Source: an uncultured Oscillospiraceae bacterium (GTDB lineage Bacteria; Bacillota; Clostridia; Oscillospirales; Ruminococcaceae). From it: 15,562 nt of DNA. The stretch spans positions 1-15,562 of the forward strand of contig USLH01000051.1 of NCBI GenBank assembly GCA_900555435.1, written 5' to 3'. The notes beneath the pieces were generated by a model. That model was not told the DNA's origin and did no database searches. It worked only from the letters and a program-made list of their open reading frames with translations. Below, piece by piece: positions 5,886 through 12,674 of this stretch (its first letter is position 1; every line of letters starts with the position of its first letter). The position numbers were made by a program, and so were the translations under genes.

Positions 5886-6953
5886 ATGAAAAAAGTCAAA
5901 ATTGCCGTCATCGGCGTCGGAAACATTGCAGAAAGCCATATCGAAGCCTACCAGGCAAATCCCAACGTAGAGTTGTACGCCTTCTGTGACATCAACAAAG
6001 AGCGTCTGGAAGAAAAAGGCGCCCGCTTCGGCATCACCCGCCTTTACACCGATGAAGCGGAAATGCTGAAGGCTCTGCCGGAGCTGGATGCCGTCAGCGT
6101 CTGCACCTGGAACAACCAGCACGCTCCCTGCACCATTCTGGCGCTGGAAGCCGGGAAAAATGTCCTCTGCGAAAAGCCCATGGCCGATTCCACTGCTGCG
6201 GCGGAGCAGATGCTGGAAGCCGCAAAGCGTTCCGGGAAACTTCTGCAGATCGGCTTTGTCTGCCGGTACGGCCGGGACTGCAAGCTCATCGAAGAGCTGC
6301 GGGACAAGGATTTCTTCGGCGATTTCTATTACGCCAAGGCCACCTATCTCCGCCGTCACGGCAGCCCCAGCGGATGGTTCACCCATAAGAAGTATTCCTC
6401 CGGCGGCCCCCTCATCGACCTGGGTGTCCATGTCATCGACCTGACCCGCTTCCTGATGGGGAACCCGAAGCCCGTCTCCGTTTACGGCGTCACCTTCGAC
6501 AAGCGGAAGGACCGTCCCGAATGCACCGACCCCTTCGGCTACATTGCCAGCAGCCCTGACGGACAGCGCGTTTTTGACGTAGAAGATCTGGCGGTCGCTT
6601 TAGTTCGCTACGACAACGGCGCCGTGCTGGAAGTGGAGACCTCCTACAGCCTTGACATTAAGGAAGACCAGTATAAGTTGGAGCTCTTCGGCACCAAAAG
6701 CGGCGTGAAGATGGGACAGGGATTGGAATTCTACACCGAAGTGGACGGCCACATGATGAACATGGGGCCGGCTTACAGCGACTACTATACCGATGAGAGC
6801 CATCTTTTCAGCGACGAGATTGACCACTTCGTGGACTGCGTCCAGAATGGCACTCCCTGCCGGGCTCCAGCGGAAGACGGCATCGCCATCATGAAGATTC
6901 TGGAAGCCATCTACGAATCCGCCCGCACCGGTCATGAAGTGACCCTGAAATAA
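5886..6953 (+). CDS. Gfo/Idh/MocA-family NAD(P)-dependent sugar dehydrogenase
   Basis: A 355-residue oxidoreductase. The N-terminal Rossmann fold has IGVGNIAESH (9-18). The family EKP motif appears as LCEKPMA with the catalytic Lys at 97. The C-terminal substrate domain carries the GGPLIDLGVHVIDL motif with Asp 178 and His 182, the usual catalytic pair. It should oxidise or reduce a hydroxyl/keto group on a sugar, inositol or glycoside using NAD(P). Its ribosome site GGAGG directly follows the previous stop, and the next gene starts nine bases after its own stop, so the three genes are almost surely one transcript. A dehydrogenase flanked by two TIM-barrel isomerases suggests an oxidation-rearrangement route, for example through a 3-keto sugar. 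That reading is inference. Confidence 0.92.
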   Translation: MKKVKIAVIGVGNIAESHIEAYQANPNVELYAFCDINKERLEEKGARFGITRLYTDEAEMLKALPELDAVSVCTWNNQHAPCTILALEAGKNVLCEKPMADSTAAAEQMLEAAKRSGKLLQIGFVCRYGRDCKLIEELRDKDFFGDFYYAKATYLRRHGSPSGWFTHKKYSSGGPLIDLGVHVIDLTRFLMGNPKPVSVYGVTFDKRKDRPECTDPFGYIASSPDGQRVFDVEDLAVALVRYDNGAVLEVETSYSLDIKEDQYKLELFGTKSGVKMGQGLEFYTEVDGHMMNMGPAYSDYYTDESHLFSDEIDHFVDCVQNGTPCRAPAEDGIAIMKILEAIYESARTGHEVTLK

Positions 6954-6962
6954 GGAGGAGCC

Positions 6963-7826
6963 ATGCAGTACGCTTTGAGCACCTACAGCCTCTGCGCCTA
7001 TGCGGAAGCCGGAATTCTGCCGCAGCTTGGCTGCATCGCAAAAGCAAAAGAACTGGGGTACGATGCCGTGGAGATCTGCGGCATCTGGCCCCATGACGGT
7101 TCTTCGAGGCTCGATTATGCCAAAAAACTCCGGGAAGAGTGCGAACGGCTCTCCATGCCGGTGGTTGCTTATGCCACCGACGGGAACCTGCTCTGCGAGG
7201 ACCGTCCGGCGGAGATCAAGCGTCTTTGCCGGGAAGCTGACATTGCAAAGCTCTTGGGTGCGCCTAAGATGCGCCACGACGCTGCATACGCCCCCAGCCG
7301 GCCCCGGAGCTTTGCCCGCTGCCTGACAGAACTGGCAGACAGCTGCCGGGAAGTGACCCTTTACGCCGAAGCCTTAGGCGTCCGCACCATGGTGGAGAAC
7401 CACGGTCAATTCTGTCAGGACAGCGACAGGGTCGAGCTTCTGGTAAACGCTGTGGATCACAAGAACTTCGGTCTCCTCTGCGACATGGGGAACTTCCTGG
7501 ACGCAGACGAAGACCCGGCCAGAGCCTGCGGGCGGATCGCCCCTTACGTCTTCCACGTCCACGCAAAGGATTTCCATGTGAAGCCGGGGATCGAACCTTA
7601 TCCCGGCGAGGGGTTCTATGCCACCCGGGCGAAGAACTGGATCCGGGGCGCCATCGTCGGACAGGGGAACGTCCCCGTTGCTCAGTGCCTGGACGTTTTA
7701 ATGGAAGCAGGCTATGACGGCAGCGTCACCGTGGAATTCGAAGGGCTGGAGGATCCCGCCCTTGCCTGCCGCATCGGGCTCCAGAACCTGCGGAAAATGG
7801 AGCGGCGGCTCCGGGACAGGGACTGA
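6963..7826 (+). CDS. Second sugar phosphate isomerase/epimerase-like TIM-barrel protein
   Basis: A 287-residue TIM-barrel protein of the same superfamily as the first gene of this operon but clearly diverged. The metal-site pattern is MVENHG (Glu 145), LLCDMGNF (Asp 174), FHVHAKDF (His 198/200) and VTVEFEG (Glu 258 or 260). The start ATG follows GGAGG closely. It is the last gene of the operon, ending just before the large hairpin at 7854-7892. Possible roles are epimerisation or isomerisation of the keto-product of the neighbouring dehydrogenase, or bond cleavage by beta-elimination; neither can be chosen from the sequence. Confidence 0.88.
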   Translation: MQYALSTYSLCAYAEAGILPQLGCIAKAKELGYDAVEICGIWPHDGSSRLDYAKKLREECERLSMPVVAYATDGNLLCEDRPAEIKRLCREADIAKLLGAPKMRHDAAYAPSRPRSFARCLTELADSCREVTLYAEALGVRTMVENHGQFCQDSDRVELLVNAVDHKNFGLLCDMGNFLDADEDPARACGRIAPYVFHVHAKDFHVKPGIEPYPGEGFYATRAKNWIRGAIVGQGNVPVAQCLDVLMEAGYDGSVTVEFEGLEDPALACRIGLQNLRKMERRLRDRD

Positions 7827-7849
7827 TTCTTTTTAAAAAAGATAAAAAG

Positions 7850-7896
7850 CAAAACCGGCGGAGGGTTTCTTTGAAAGAAGCCCTCCGCCGGTCTGT
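7850..7896. terminator. Bidirectional terminator between convergent operons
   Basis: An 18-bp stem (ACCGGCGGAGGGTTTCTT at 7854-7871 with its complement at 7875-7892, one G-U pair) closes on a 3-base loop. On the minus strand TTTTGCTTTTT follows, and on the plus strand CTGTTT. It sits between the plus operon ending at 7826 and the minus operon ending at 7986. Confidence 0.88.
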
Positions 7897-7905
7897 TTCT
7901 GACAG

Positions 7906-7933
7906 CTTTCACAAAAACAAGGTGCTTCTGTCA
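7906..7933 (+). promoter_or_regulatory. CYGTCA-type activator site before the orphan promoter
   Basis: CTGTCA at 7928-7933 begins 17 bases before the -35 box at 7945. A weaker copy, CTTTCA (7906-7911), lies 22 bases further up. The 14-mer TCTGTCATTTTTTG (7927-7940) is repeated exactly at 14994-15007 before the binding-protein gene. Confidence 0.5.
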
Positions 7934-7944
7934 TTTTTTGCAGC

Positions 7945-7973
7945 TTGCCTGACTGAAAAAGAACCGATATAAT
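7945..7973 (+). promoter_or_regulatory. Orphan plus-strand promoter antisense to the GH109-like gene
   Basis: TTGCCT (7945-7950), a 17-base spacer and a perfect TATAAT (7968-7973) lie on the plus strand. No plus-strand gene follows; the next coding sequence is the 3' end of the GH109-like gene on the opposite strand. It may make an antisense RNA or be a relic of a lost or inverted gene. Confidence 0.55.
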
Positions 7974-7985
7974 GAAAGGGAAACC

Positions 7986-9257
7986 TTATTTCAAGTCTTC
8001 AAACTCGTCCGGATAGATCCCTTCCAGAGTGTACCAGGAGGGAACGTCCGGTTCCCGCTCCAGCCAGCGGCCGTTGGTGAAATCAGGGATCGGCACCGGA
8101 GAGCCGCCCATAGCGGCGGAATCTTCGCTCAGGCAGCCGATGGCCATCCACGTTGCGGCGTCATACACGTCGATGGGAGATTTCCCGTCCTTCTGCACCA
8201 CTTCTACAAAAGCCCGGAGGGTCAGGTAGTCCAGACCGTCGTGGCCGCCGTGGTAGCCGAACTTCTCATAAGCCTTCCACAGGGGATGCCGGTACTTCTC
8301 AAGCCACGCCTTATCCGGCTCCCATTGACCTTCACCCCACTCATCTTTCGGGCTCTCGCCGTCGATGTAGATGGAGTGGTTCAGCTCCCGCCAGGTGCCC
8401 TTTGCGCCCTGAAGCCGGAAATCCTGATTGTAGGGATGGGGAGTGGTGCAGTCGTGGGTCATGTAGATCATCTCGCCGTTGGCACAGCGGATCATCACAC
8501 CGGCGATGTCGCCCTGTGCCACCCGCTGCCGGGCCAGCTCCGGACGGTCGGTGCGGTTTTTCTCGTACCACTCGTGAAGCCCGACGGCTTTGGAGGTCAT
8601 GGCGGTCAGCGCCAGCATCCGGTTGCCCCGGTTGATGCTCAGAGCCTTGGCGATGAAGCCCAGCTCGTGAGTGGGGTAGATCTCGCCGTTGCGGTGGAAG
8701 AAGTTCCGCTGACGGTAGTGACGCTTGATGTCTCCGTTGCCGATCTCCTCCCGGAGGTCGTGCTGATAGCCGCCGGAAGCATAAACCAACTCTCCGAAAA
8801 CGCCCTGACGGATCATATTGAACAGCGCCAACGTCTGATCGTCGTAGCACTGGTTTTCAAGGAACATGAACTTCCGGCCGGTGTCCTCCACCGTGTGGAC
8901 CAGATCCCAGCACTCCTGCACGGAGGAAGCCGGGCAGACCTCAATGGCCACGTCCTTGCCGCAGTTCATGGCATCGATGGCGATGCGGATGTGGGTGGAC
9001 CAGTCGGTCATGACCACCACGGCGTCGATGCCTTCCATCCGGTTGACTTCCCGGTAATCGGTGGTGCCGAAGCAATCCTTGCCCCGGGCCTTTTTCACCA
9101 TTTCTTTCCCCAGCTCCACACGATCGGGGTACACGTCGCAGACGGCGCAGATCTCCACGTCCGGCATTTCCAGAAGCGTTTCCGTCTGGCCGTAACCCCG
9201 CCAGCCGAAGCCGATGATTCCCAAGCGGATGGTGCGTCCTACTTCTCCGAATTTCAT
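7986..9257 (-). CDS. GH109-like glycosidase (Gfo/Idh/MocA fold, alpha-N-acetylgalactosaminidase-type)
   Basis: A 423-residue protein with an N-terminal Rossmann fold (IIGFGWRG, 14-21). Where ordinary Gfo/Idh dehydrogenases have EKP, it has IEVCPA (105-110), so the catalytic Lys is missing, as in GH109. Other GH109-like marks are FLENQCYDD (Glu 134), IYPTHELG with Tyr 194 and His 197, SINRGNR, and HDCTTPHPY (Tyr 276). GH109 enzymes bind NAD tightly and hydrolyse alpha-linked GalNAc by transient oxidation. No signal peptide is seen, so this one would act on imported sugars. It is the last gene of the HAD-SIS-aldolase operon, with AGGAGG before its ATG at 9255-9257. Substrate is uncertain: related Gfo/Idh proteins can act on other alpha- or beta-glycosides. 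Confidence 0.72.
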   Translation of the reverse strand: MKFGEVGRTIRLGIIGFGWRGYGQTETLLEMPDVEICAVCDVYPDRVELGKEMVKKARGKDCFGTTDYREVNRMEGIDAVVVMTDWSTHIRIAIDAMNCGKDVAIEVCPASSVQECWDLVHTVEDTGRKFMFLENQCYDDQTLALFNMIRQGVFGELVYASGGYQHDLREEIGNGDIKRHYRQRNFFHRNGEIYPTHELGFIAKALSINRGNRMLALTAMTSKAVGLHEWYEKNRTDRPELARQRVAQGDIAGVMIRCANGEMIYMTHDCTTPHPYNQDFRLQGAKGTWRELNHSIYIDGESPKDEWGEGQWEPDKAWLEKYRHPLWKAYEKFGYHGGHDGLDYLTLRAFVEVVQKDGKSPIDVYDAATWMAIGCLSEDSAAMGGSPVPIPDFTNGRWLEREPDVPSWYTLEGIYPDEFEDLK

Positions 9258-9286
9258 ATAAATCCTCCTCTTTTAAGCTTTTTAAA

Positions 9287-10135
9287 TCAGAGGCGGTTTT
9301 CCGACCCGCAGACCCGGATCAGCCGGGACGCCAGCTCTTCCACCGCCGCTCTTCCCGCCTTGCCGTAAACCTTTGGGTCCCGAACGGCAGCGTCTGCATC
9401 CAGCACGCTCCGCACGCCTTTGGTATAGGCGATGCGCAGGTCGGTGGCAAAATTCACCTTGCAGATTCCTTCTGCGACGCAGGCTCTGATCTGCTCTTCC
9501 GTAAGGCCCGAAGCCCCGTGGAGTACCAGCGGCTCCTCCACCCGGCTGCGGATCACTTTCAGCCGCTCCACATCCAGATGGGGCGTTTCCTTATAAACAC
9601 CGTGAGCGGTCCCGATGGCTACCGCCAGCGAATACACTCCGGTTTCTTTCACAAAACGGACGGCGTCATCAGGATCGGTCAGGTTGTTCCCGTTCGAAAC
9701 AAGGGAATCTTCCTTCCCGCCGATGCTTCCCAGCTCCCCTTCCACGGGGATCCCGTGTGCGGCGGCAAATTCCACCGCCTTCCGGGTGTTTGCGATGTTC
9801 TCCTCCAAGCTCAGCTTCGAGCCGTCGTACATCACCGACGTATACCCGTCTTTCACAGCGCTGCAGGCCAGCTCCACGGTGTCGCCGTGATCCAGATGAA
9901 GAGCGGCGACCACTTCCGGATCCTCCGCCAGAGCGGCGGCAATCCCGTGGAAAAGAGCGAGACTTGCGTACCGGATCGTGCTGGGGGTGGTCTGGAGGAT
10001 CACGGGGGCGTGCAGTTTTTTCGCCGCAGCCAAAATTCCCTGAGCCATCTCCATGTTTTCCATATTAAAGGCGCAGACGGCGTACCCGCCCTTCTGCGCG
10101 TTCAAAAGCAGTTCCTTCGTTGTAATAAGCGGCAT
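9287..10135 (-). CDS. Class II aldolase, tagatose/fructose-bisphosphate type (KbaY/GatY/AgaY-like)
   Basis: A 282-residue zinc aldolase. Key motifs are AFNMENMEM near the start, LHLDHGD with catalytic Asp 82 and zinc His 83, EGELGSIGG (132-140), AIGTAHGVY with His 178, VLHGASG with His 206, and KVNFATDLR with Asn 228. These fit the class II ketose-1,6-bisphosphate aldolases, which split tagatose- or fructose-1,6-bisphosphate into glyceraldehyde-3-phosphate and dihydroxyacetone phosphate. The length and the SIS-domain neighbour favour the tagatose-type enzymes of galactosamine or galactitol pathways. GAGGAGG precedes the ATG at 10133-10135. No tagatose-6-phosphate kinase is in the window, so one must be supplied elsewhere if this is the pathway. 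Confidence 0.88.
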   Translation of the reverse strand: MPLITTKELLLNAQKGGYAVCAFNMENMEMAQGILAAAKKLHAPVILQTTPSTIRYASLALFHGIAAALAEDPEVVAALHLDHGDTVELACSAVKDGYTSVMYDGSKLSLEENIANTRKAVEFAAAHGIPVEGELGSIGGKEDSLVSNGNNLTDPDDAVRFVKETGVYSLAVAIGTAHGVYKETPHLDVERLKVIRSRVEEPLVLHGASGLTEEQIRACVAEGICKVNFATDLRIAYTKGVRSVLDADAAVRDPKVYGKAGRAAVEELASRLIRVCGSENRL

Positions 10136-10148
10136 GATTGTTTCCTCC

Positions 10149-11189
10149 TCAGTTTACCTGAATCCACGCATCCAGCCCAGTGGGGGCATCGGGATCCGAT
10201 CCGGTCTCCGCAGACTTTTCATAAGCGGCCAGCTGGCAGAGATTCAGGAAGGCAATGCCGCCGGCGGCCTCTCCTACATCCGTTCCGAGGCTGATGGTCT
10301 CCGCATCCGGGATCTCCCGGGGGAGATTGGAATAGACCAGCACCTTGGCTCCCTTTTTCTGCAGGTCTCTGATCAGCGCTTCCTGCTGGGACTGCCCGGA
10401 AGGAAGCAGATAGACAAGCACCAGCGTCTTTTCGTCTACCAGCACGATGGGCCCGTGCCGCACATCCAGCACATGGTGCTGCGCACCCGGCAGCTGAGAG
10501 ATCTCCTGGAACGCAAGGGCGCCCTCGGTAGCCACTCCGGCACTGATGCCGTCCGCTAAGACCACGGCTTTGTCCCACGGTTCCTTTGCAATCTGCTCCA
10601 TCAAAGGCTCCGCCTTTTTCAGATAAGCGTCTCCGGTTTCGCAGAGCTTTGAAAGCGCTTCCGGCACTTTCTTATCCCCGGCAAATCCGGAAATCAGGCA
10701 AAGCCCGGCAGCATACAGGTTGGATACGCTCCGGGTCTGGCACACGCTTTCATCGAACGCCCACGGGATCTCCAGAGAAACCGCAGCCCGCTCCCCGAGA
10801 GGCGTGTCCGTCGCCGCAACGATACCGCAGAGAGTGTAGCGGATCCCAGCCGCATCCATGGCGTCGGCCGCATGGAGGATCTCGCTGGTCTTTCCCGAAC
10901 GGGAGACTGCCACAATCATGGCGCCGTCCAGCTGCCGCTGATAGCTTTCGCAGTTGAGCCACAGATCTCCCGCCGCCATGGCGAACACGGGAAGATCTAA
11001 AACCCTTGCCGCCGCATCTCTTAAGGAGCAGGACACCATATAGCTGGAGCCGCAGCCGATAAAGGCCAGCGCCTTCGGTTTTTTCTCCGCCCAGATCCGG
11101 GCGAGGGAAGCACGCTTTTCCTCAAAAAGGGAAAGGGTCTTCCGGAGCGCCTCATACTGGCTCCGGATCTCAAGGATAGTCTGATTCAT
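10149..11189 (-). CDS. SIS-domain sugar isomerase/deaminase (AgaS-like)
   Basis: A 346-residue protein with two SIS domains in GlmS/AgaS order. The phosphosugar loops are visible in the first domain: FIGCGSSY (43-50) and AVSRSGKTSEIL (94-105). Further on are DESVCQTRSVSN, VATEGALAFQEI and VLDVRHGPIVLV, typical of the second domain. AgaS-type enzymes deaminate and isomerise galactosamine-6-phosphate to tagatose-6-phosphate; FrlB-type relatives act on fructoselysine phosphate, so the substrate is not certain. Next to the KbaY-like aldolase and GH109-like glycosidase, the galactosamine reading is the most coherent. Its ATG overlaps the HAD gene stop as ATGA (11186-11189), with AGGAGG just before it, showing translational coupling. 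Confidence 0.85.
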   Translation of the reverse strand: MNQTILEIRSQYEALRKTLSLFEEKRASLARIWAEKKPKALAFIGCGSSYMVSCSLRDAAARVLDLPVFAMAAGDLWLNCESYQRQLDGAMIVAVSRSGKTSEILHAADAMDAAGIRYTLCGIVAATDTPLGERAAVSLEIPWAFDESVCQTRSVSNLYAAGLCLISGFAGDKKVPEALSKLCETGDAYLKKAEPLMEQIAKEPWDKAVVLADGISAGVATEGALAFQEISQLPGAQHHVLDVRHGPIVLVDEKTLVLVYLLPSGQSQQEALIRDLQKKGAKVLVYSNLPREIPDAETISLGTDVGEAAGGIAFLNLCQLAAYEKSAETGSDPDAPTGLDAWIQVN

Positions 11190-11614
11190 CTTTCTTCCTC
11201 CTGTTCAAAGCAAATCGATACCGCCCGGTCGTCCCAATACTCGTCGGCATGGATCTTCCGGGTGTTCCATTCAAAATATTCGATCACGCAAGGACAGTTT
11301 TCATTGGCAGCGTCAAATTCCACGCCCCGTTCCCTGCACCATTCCACGGCGTCGGCCAGATCGTCCTCCTCCCGGCAGGACCAAAGGACGAGCAGGACGC
11401 CCAGCTTCCGCAAAAGCGGAAGAACCTTCAGCATCTTCCGGTTTTCCCGGCCGATCTCCGGCCAGTTGTTCTCGCAGAGCGTGCCGTCAAAATCCACGGC
11501 AATGATATACGGATAGGGTCGATCCCCCTGTGCCGCCGCTTCGGAAAGCGCCTGATACGCCGGAGACCCCTCCCCTTCGCGGACAGCCCGCAGGGCCAAA
11601 GGCAAAAGGCTCAT
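11186..11614 (-). CDS. Small HAD-superfamily phosphatase-like protein
   Basis: A 142-residue protein with AVDFDGTLCEN (39-49, HAD motif 1), VLWSCREEDDL (76-86, in the usual motif 2 position), Lys 120 and ADEYWDDRA (123-131, motif 4). The pattern DFDGTL...PEIG...W(T/S)CR...FDAxNEN...ADxYxDDRA is shared by short HAD proteins found in phages and Firmicutes, which lack a cap domain and have no firmly assigned substrate. I place the start at ATG 11612-11614, seven bases after GGGGAGG; an in-frame ATG at 11686 would add a basic, unlikely leader. It is the first gene of the operon and overlaps the SIS gene by four bases. Removal of phosphate from a sugar or nucleotide is a guess from context. Confidence 0.8.
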   Translation of the reverse strand: MSLLPLALRAVREGEGSPAYQALSEAAAQGDRPYPYIIAVDFDGTLCENNWPEIGRENRKMLKVLPLLRKLGVLLVLWSCREEDDLADAVEWCRERGVEFDAANENCPCVIEYFEWNTRKIHADEYWDDRAVSICFEQEEER

Positions 11615-11636
11615 GGCAAAACCTCCCCTGTGCTTT

Positions 11637-11653
11637 TTCTTTAGTTTAACATG
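11637..11653 (-). promoter_or_regulatory. Possible extended -10 promoter of the HAD-SIS-aldolase-GH109 operon
   Basis: On the minus strand, TGTTAAACT (11644-11652) fits an extended -10 element, about 30 bases before the HAD start codon. No good -35 is seen. Confidence 0.35.
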
Positions 11654-11665
11654 GATCGTTTTTCT

Positions 11666-11694
11666 TTGATTTTTTATTTGTACCATCGTACTTT
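11666..11694 (+). promoter_or_regulatory. Promoter of the soluble AraC gene
   Basis: TTGATT (11666-11671), a 17-base spacer and TACTTT (11689-11694) lie about 28 bases before the ATG. A GTAC-CATC-GTAC inverted repeat (11680-11691) overlaps the -10 and could be a protein-binding site. Confidence 0.5.
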
Positions 11695-11721
11695 TTCACA
11701 TTTTGCCGAAAGGAGACCGTT

Positions 11722-12573
11722 ATGGACGATCAGATTTGGGGTTATAAGAAAGAATCCGGCCTGCCCGAACTGCCGGAGGTGGGCAAGCTGCAGGTGAAAA
11801 ACGCTGCGTGGCCCATGCCCATGGAATCCCATCCGGATGCCGTGGAGTTTCTCCTGCTCCGCTCCGGCTGCAAGCAGATCCAGGTGGAGGACCGGCTTTA
11901 TGAAATGCAGGGCGGCGACCTTCTGGTGGTCTTTCCCGGCGAGCGCCACGGTGCGGAGGACTTTGTCCAGAACCGGACGTCCCTGGCCTACCTCCTTATG
12001 GCGGTGCCCACGGAGGTCCCCCGTTTCTGTATGCTGGAGGAGGAAGAACGCTCCGCCCTCTGGGAGCAGTTAAAGCTCTTGAAAGGGCGGATGCTCAAGG
12101 TCTCCCCTTCGGTCTGCCGCACTATGGACCGGCTCTTCGACCATGTGAACACCGGTCTCCCTCTGGAACGGGCCCGGATCCGGACGGAACTGATGCGCTT
12201 CCTCTTTCAGATTCTGGAAGAAGCCGGCGAAGAGGACAAATCCCTTCCCGCCGATATCGCCGCCGTGATCCGCTACATCCGGGAAGCCCGGGAGGAAATG
12301 CCCGATATCGCCAAAATGGCCGCCCTGGTGAACCTGTCCGAATCCCGCTTCAAGCAGAAATTCAAACAGGCCACCGGCATCCCCCCCGCAGAATTCACCG
12401 TCCGGGAAAAGATCCGGGAATCCCAGACGCTTCTAAAAGACCCCGCCCGGACCGTAACTTCCATCGCCATGGAGCTGGGCTTCAGCTCCAGCCAGCACTT
12501 CTCCGTCCTTTTCCGGAAATACACCGGCCTCTCCCCGATCCAGTACCGTCAAAACCACGAATTTGTATCATAA
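11722..12573 (+). CDS. AraC-family transcriptional regulator (soluble, cupin-type sensor)
   Basis: A 283-residue cytoplasmic regulator. Residues ~25-110 look like the AraC N-terminal cupin (VEFLLLRSGCKQIQV, LYEMQGGDLLVVFPGERHGA). Residues ~183-283 are the double HTH (IRYIREAREEMPDIAKMAAL, FKQKFKQATGIPPAEF, then VTSIAMELGFSSSQHFSVLF and GLSPIQYR). The ATG has AAAGGAG six bases upstream. It is divergent from the HAD-SIS-aldolase-GH109 operon and immediately upstream of the membrane-bound AraC gene, so it probably controls the minus-strand operon, the transporter, or both. Ligand not identifiable. Confidence 0.88.
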   Translation: MDDQIWGYKKESGLPELPEVGKLQVKNAAWPMPMESHPDAVEFLLLRSGCKQIQVEDRLYEMQGGDLLVVFPGERHGAEDFVQNRTSLAYLLMAVPTEVPRFCMLEEEERSALWEQLKLLKGRMLKVSPSVCRTMDRLFDHVNTGLPLERARIRTELMRFLFQILEEAGEEDKSLPADIAAVIRYIREAREEMPDIAKMAALVNLSESRFKQKFKQATGIPPAEFTVREKIRESQTLLKDPARTVTSIAMELGFSSSQHFSVLFRKYTGLSPIQYRQNHEFVS

Positions 12574-12590
12574 TATCTTTTTGCTATAGA

Positions 12591-12618
12591 AGTCACCCGA
12601 TCCTTATGTTACTATAAA
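12591..12618 (+). promoter_or_regulatory. Promoter of the membrane-bound AraC gene
   Basis: TTGCTA (12591-12596), a 16-base spacer and TATAAA (12613-12618) lie in the gap after the soluble AraC gene. No terminator is evident in the gap, so readthrough from the first regulator is also possible. Confidence 0.5.
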
Positions 12619-12674
12619 AAGAGAGACTTCTAAACCGACCTGCCAGAAAACGGGATCGAATGGGAGGGGCAGAC

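Noticed and set aside
8241..9368. Long plus-strand open frame opposite the GH109-like gene, downstream of the orphan promoter
   Set aside because: No ribosome site, composition unlike a real protein (Val/His/Gly-rich), and it starts about 260 bases after the promoter; the minus-strand gene is well supported.
10647..10665. cre-like sequence (TTTGAAAGCGCTTCCGG) suggesting CcpA control
   Set aside because: It lies deep inside the SIS coding sequence and deviates from the consensus in a key base; probably chance.
11615..11686. N-terminal extension of the HAD protein to an ATG at 11686
   Set aside because: It is a basic, non-family leader without a ribosome site and would overlap the promoter region; ATG 11614 has GGGGAGG.
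12546..12551. CCGTCA upstream of the membrane AraC promoter as a further activator site
   Set aside because: It is within the end of the soluble AraC coding sequence and 45 bases before the -35, out of phase with the 17/39/50 pattern.
12660..12674. Upstream ATG extending the membrane AraC protein by five residues
   Set aside because: The GGAGG that would serve translation lies inside the extension and fits ATG 12675 at seven bases.
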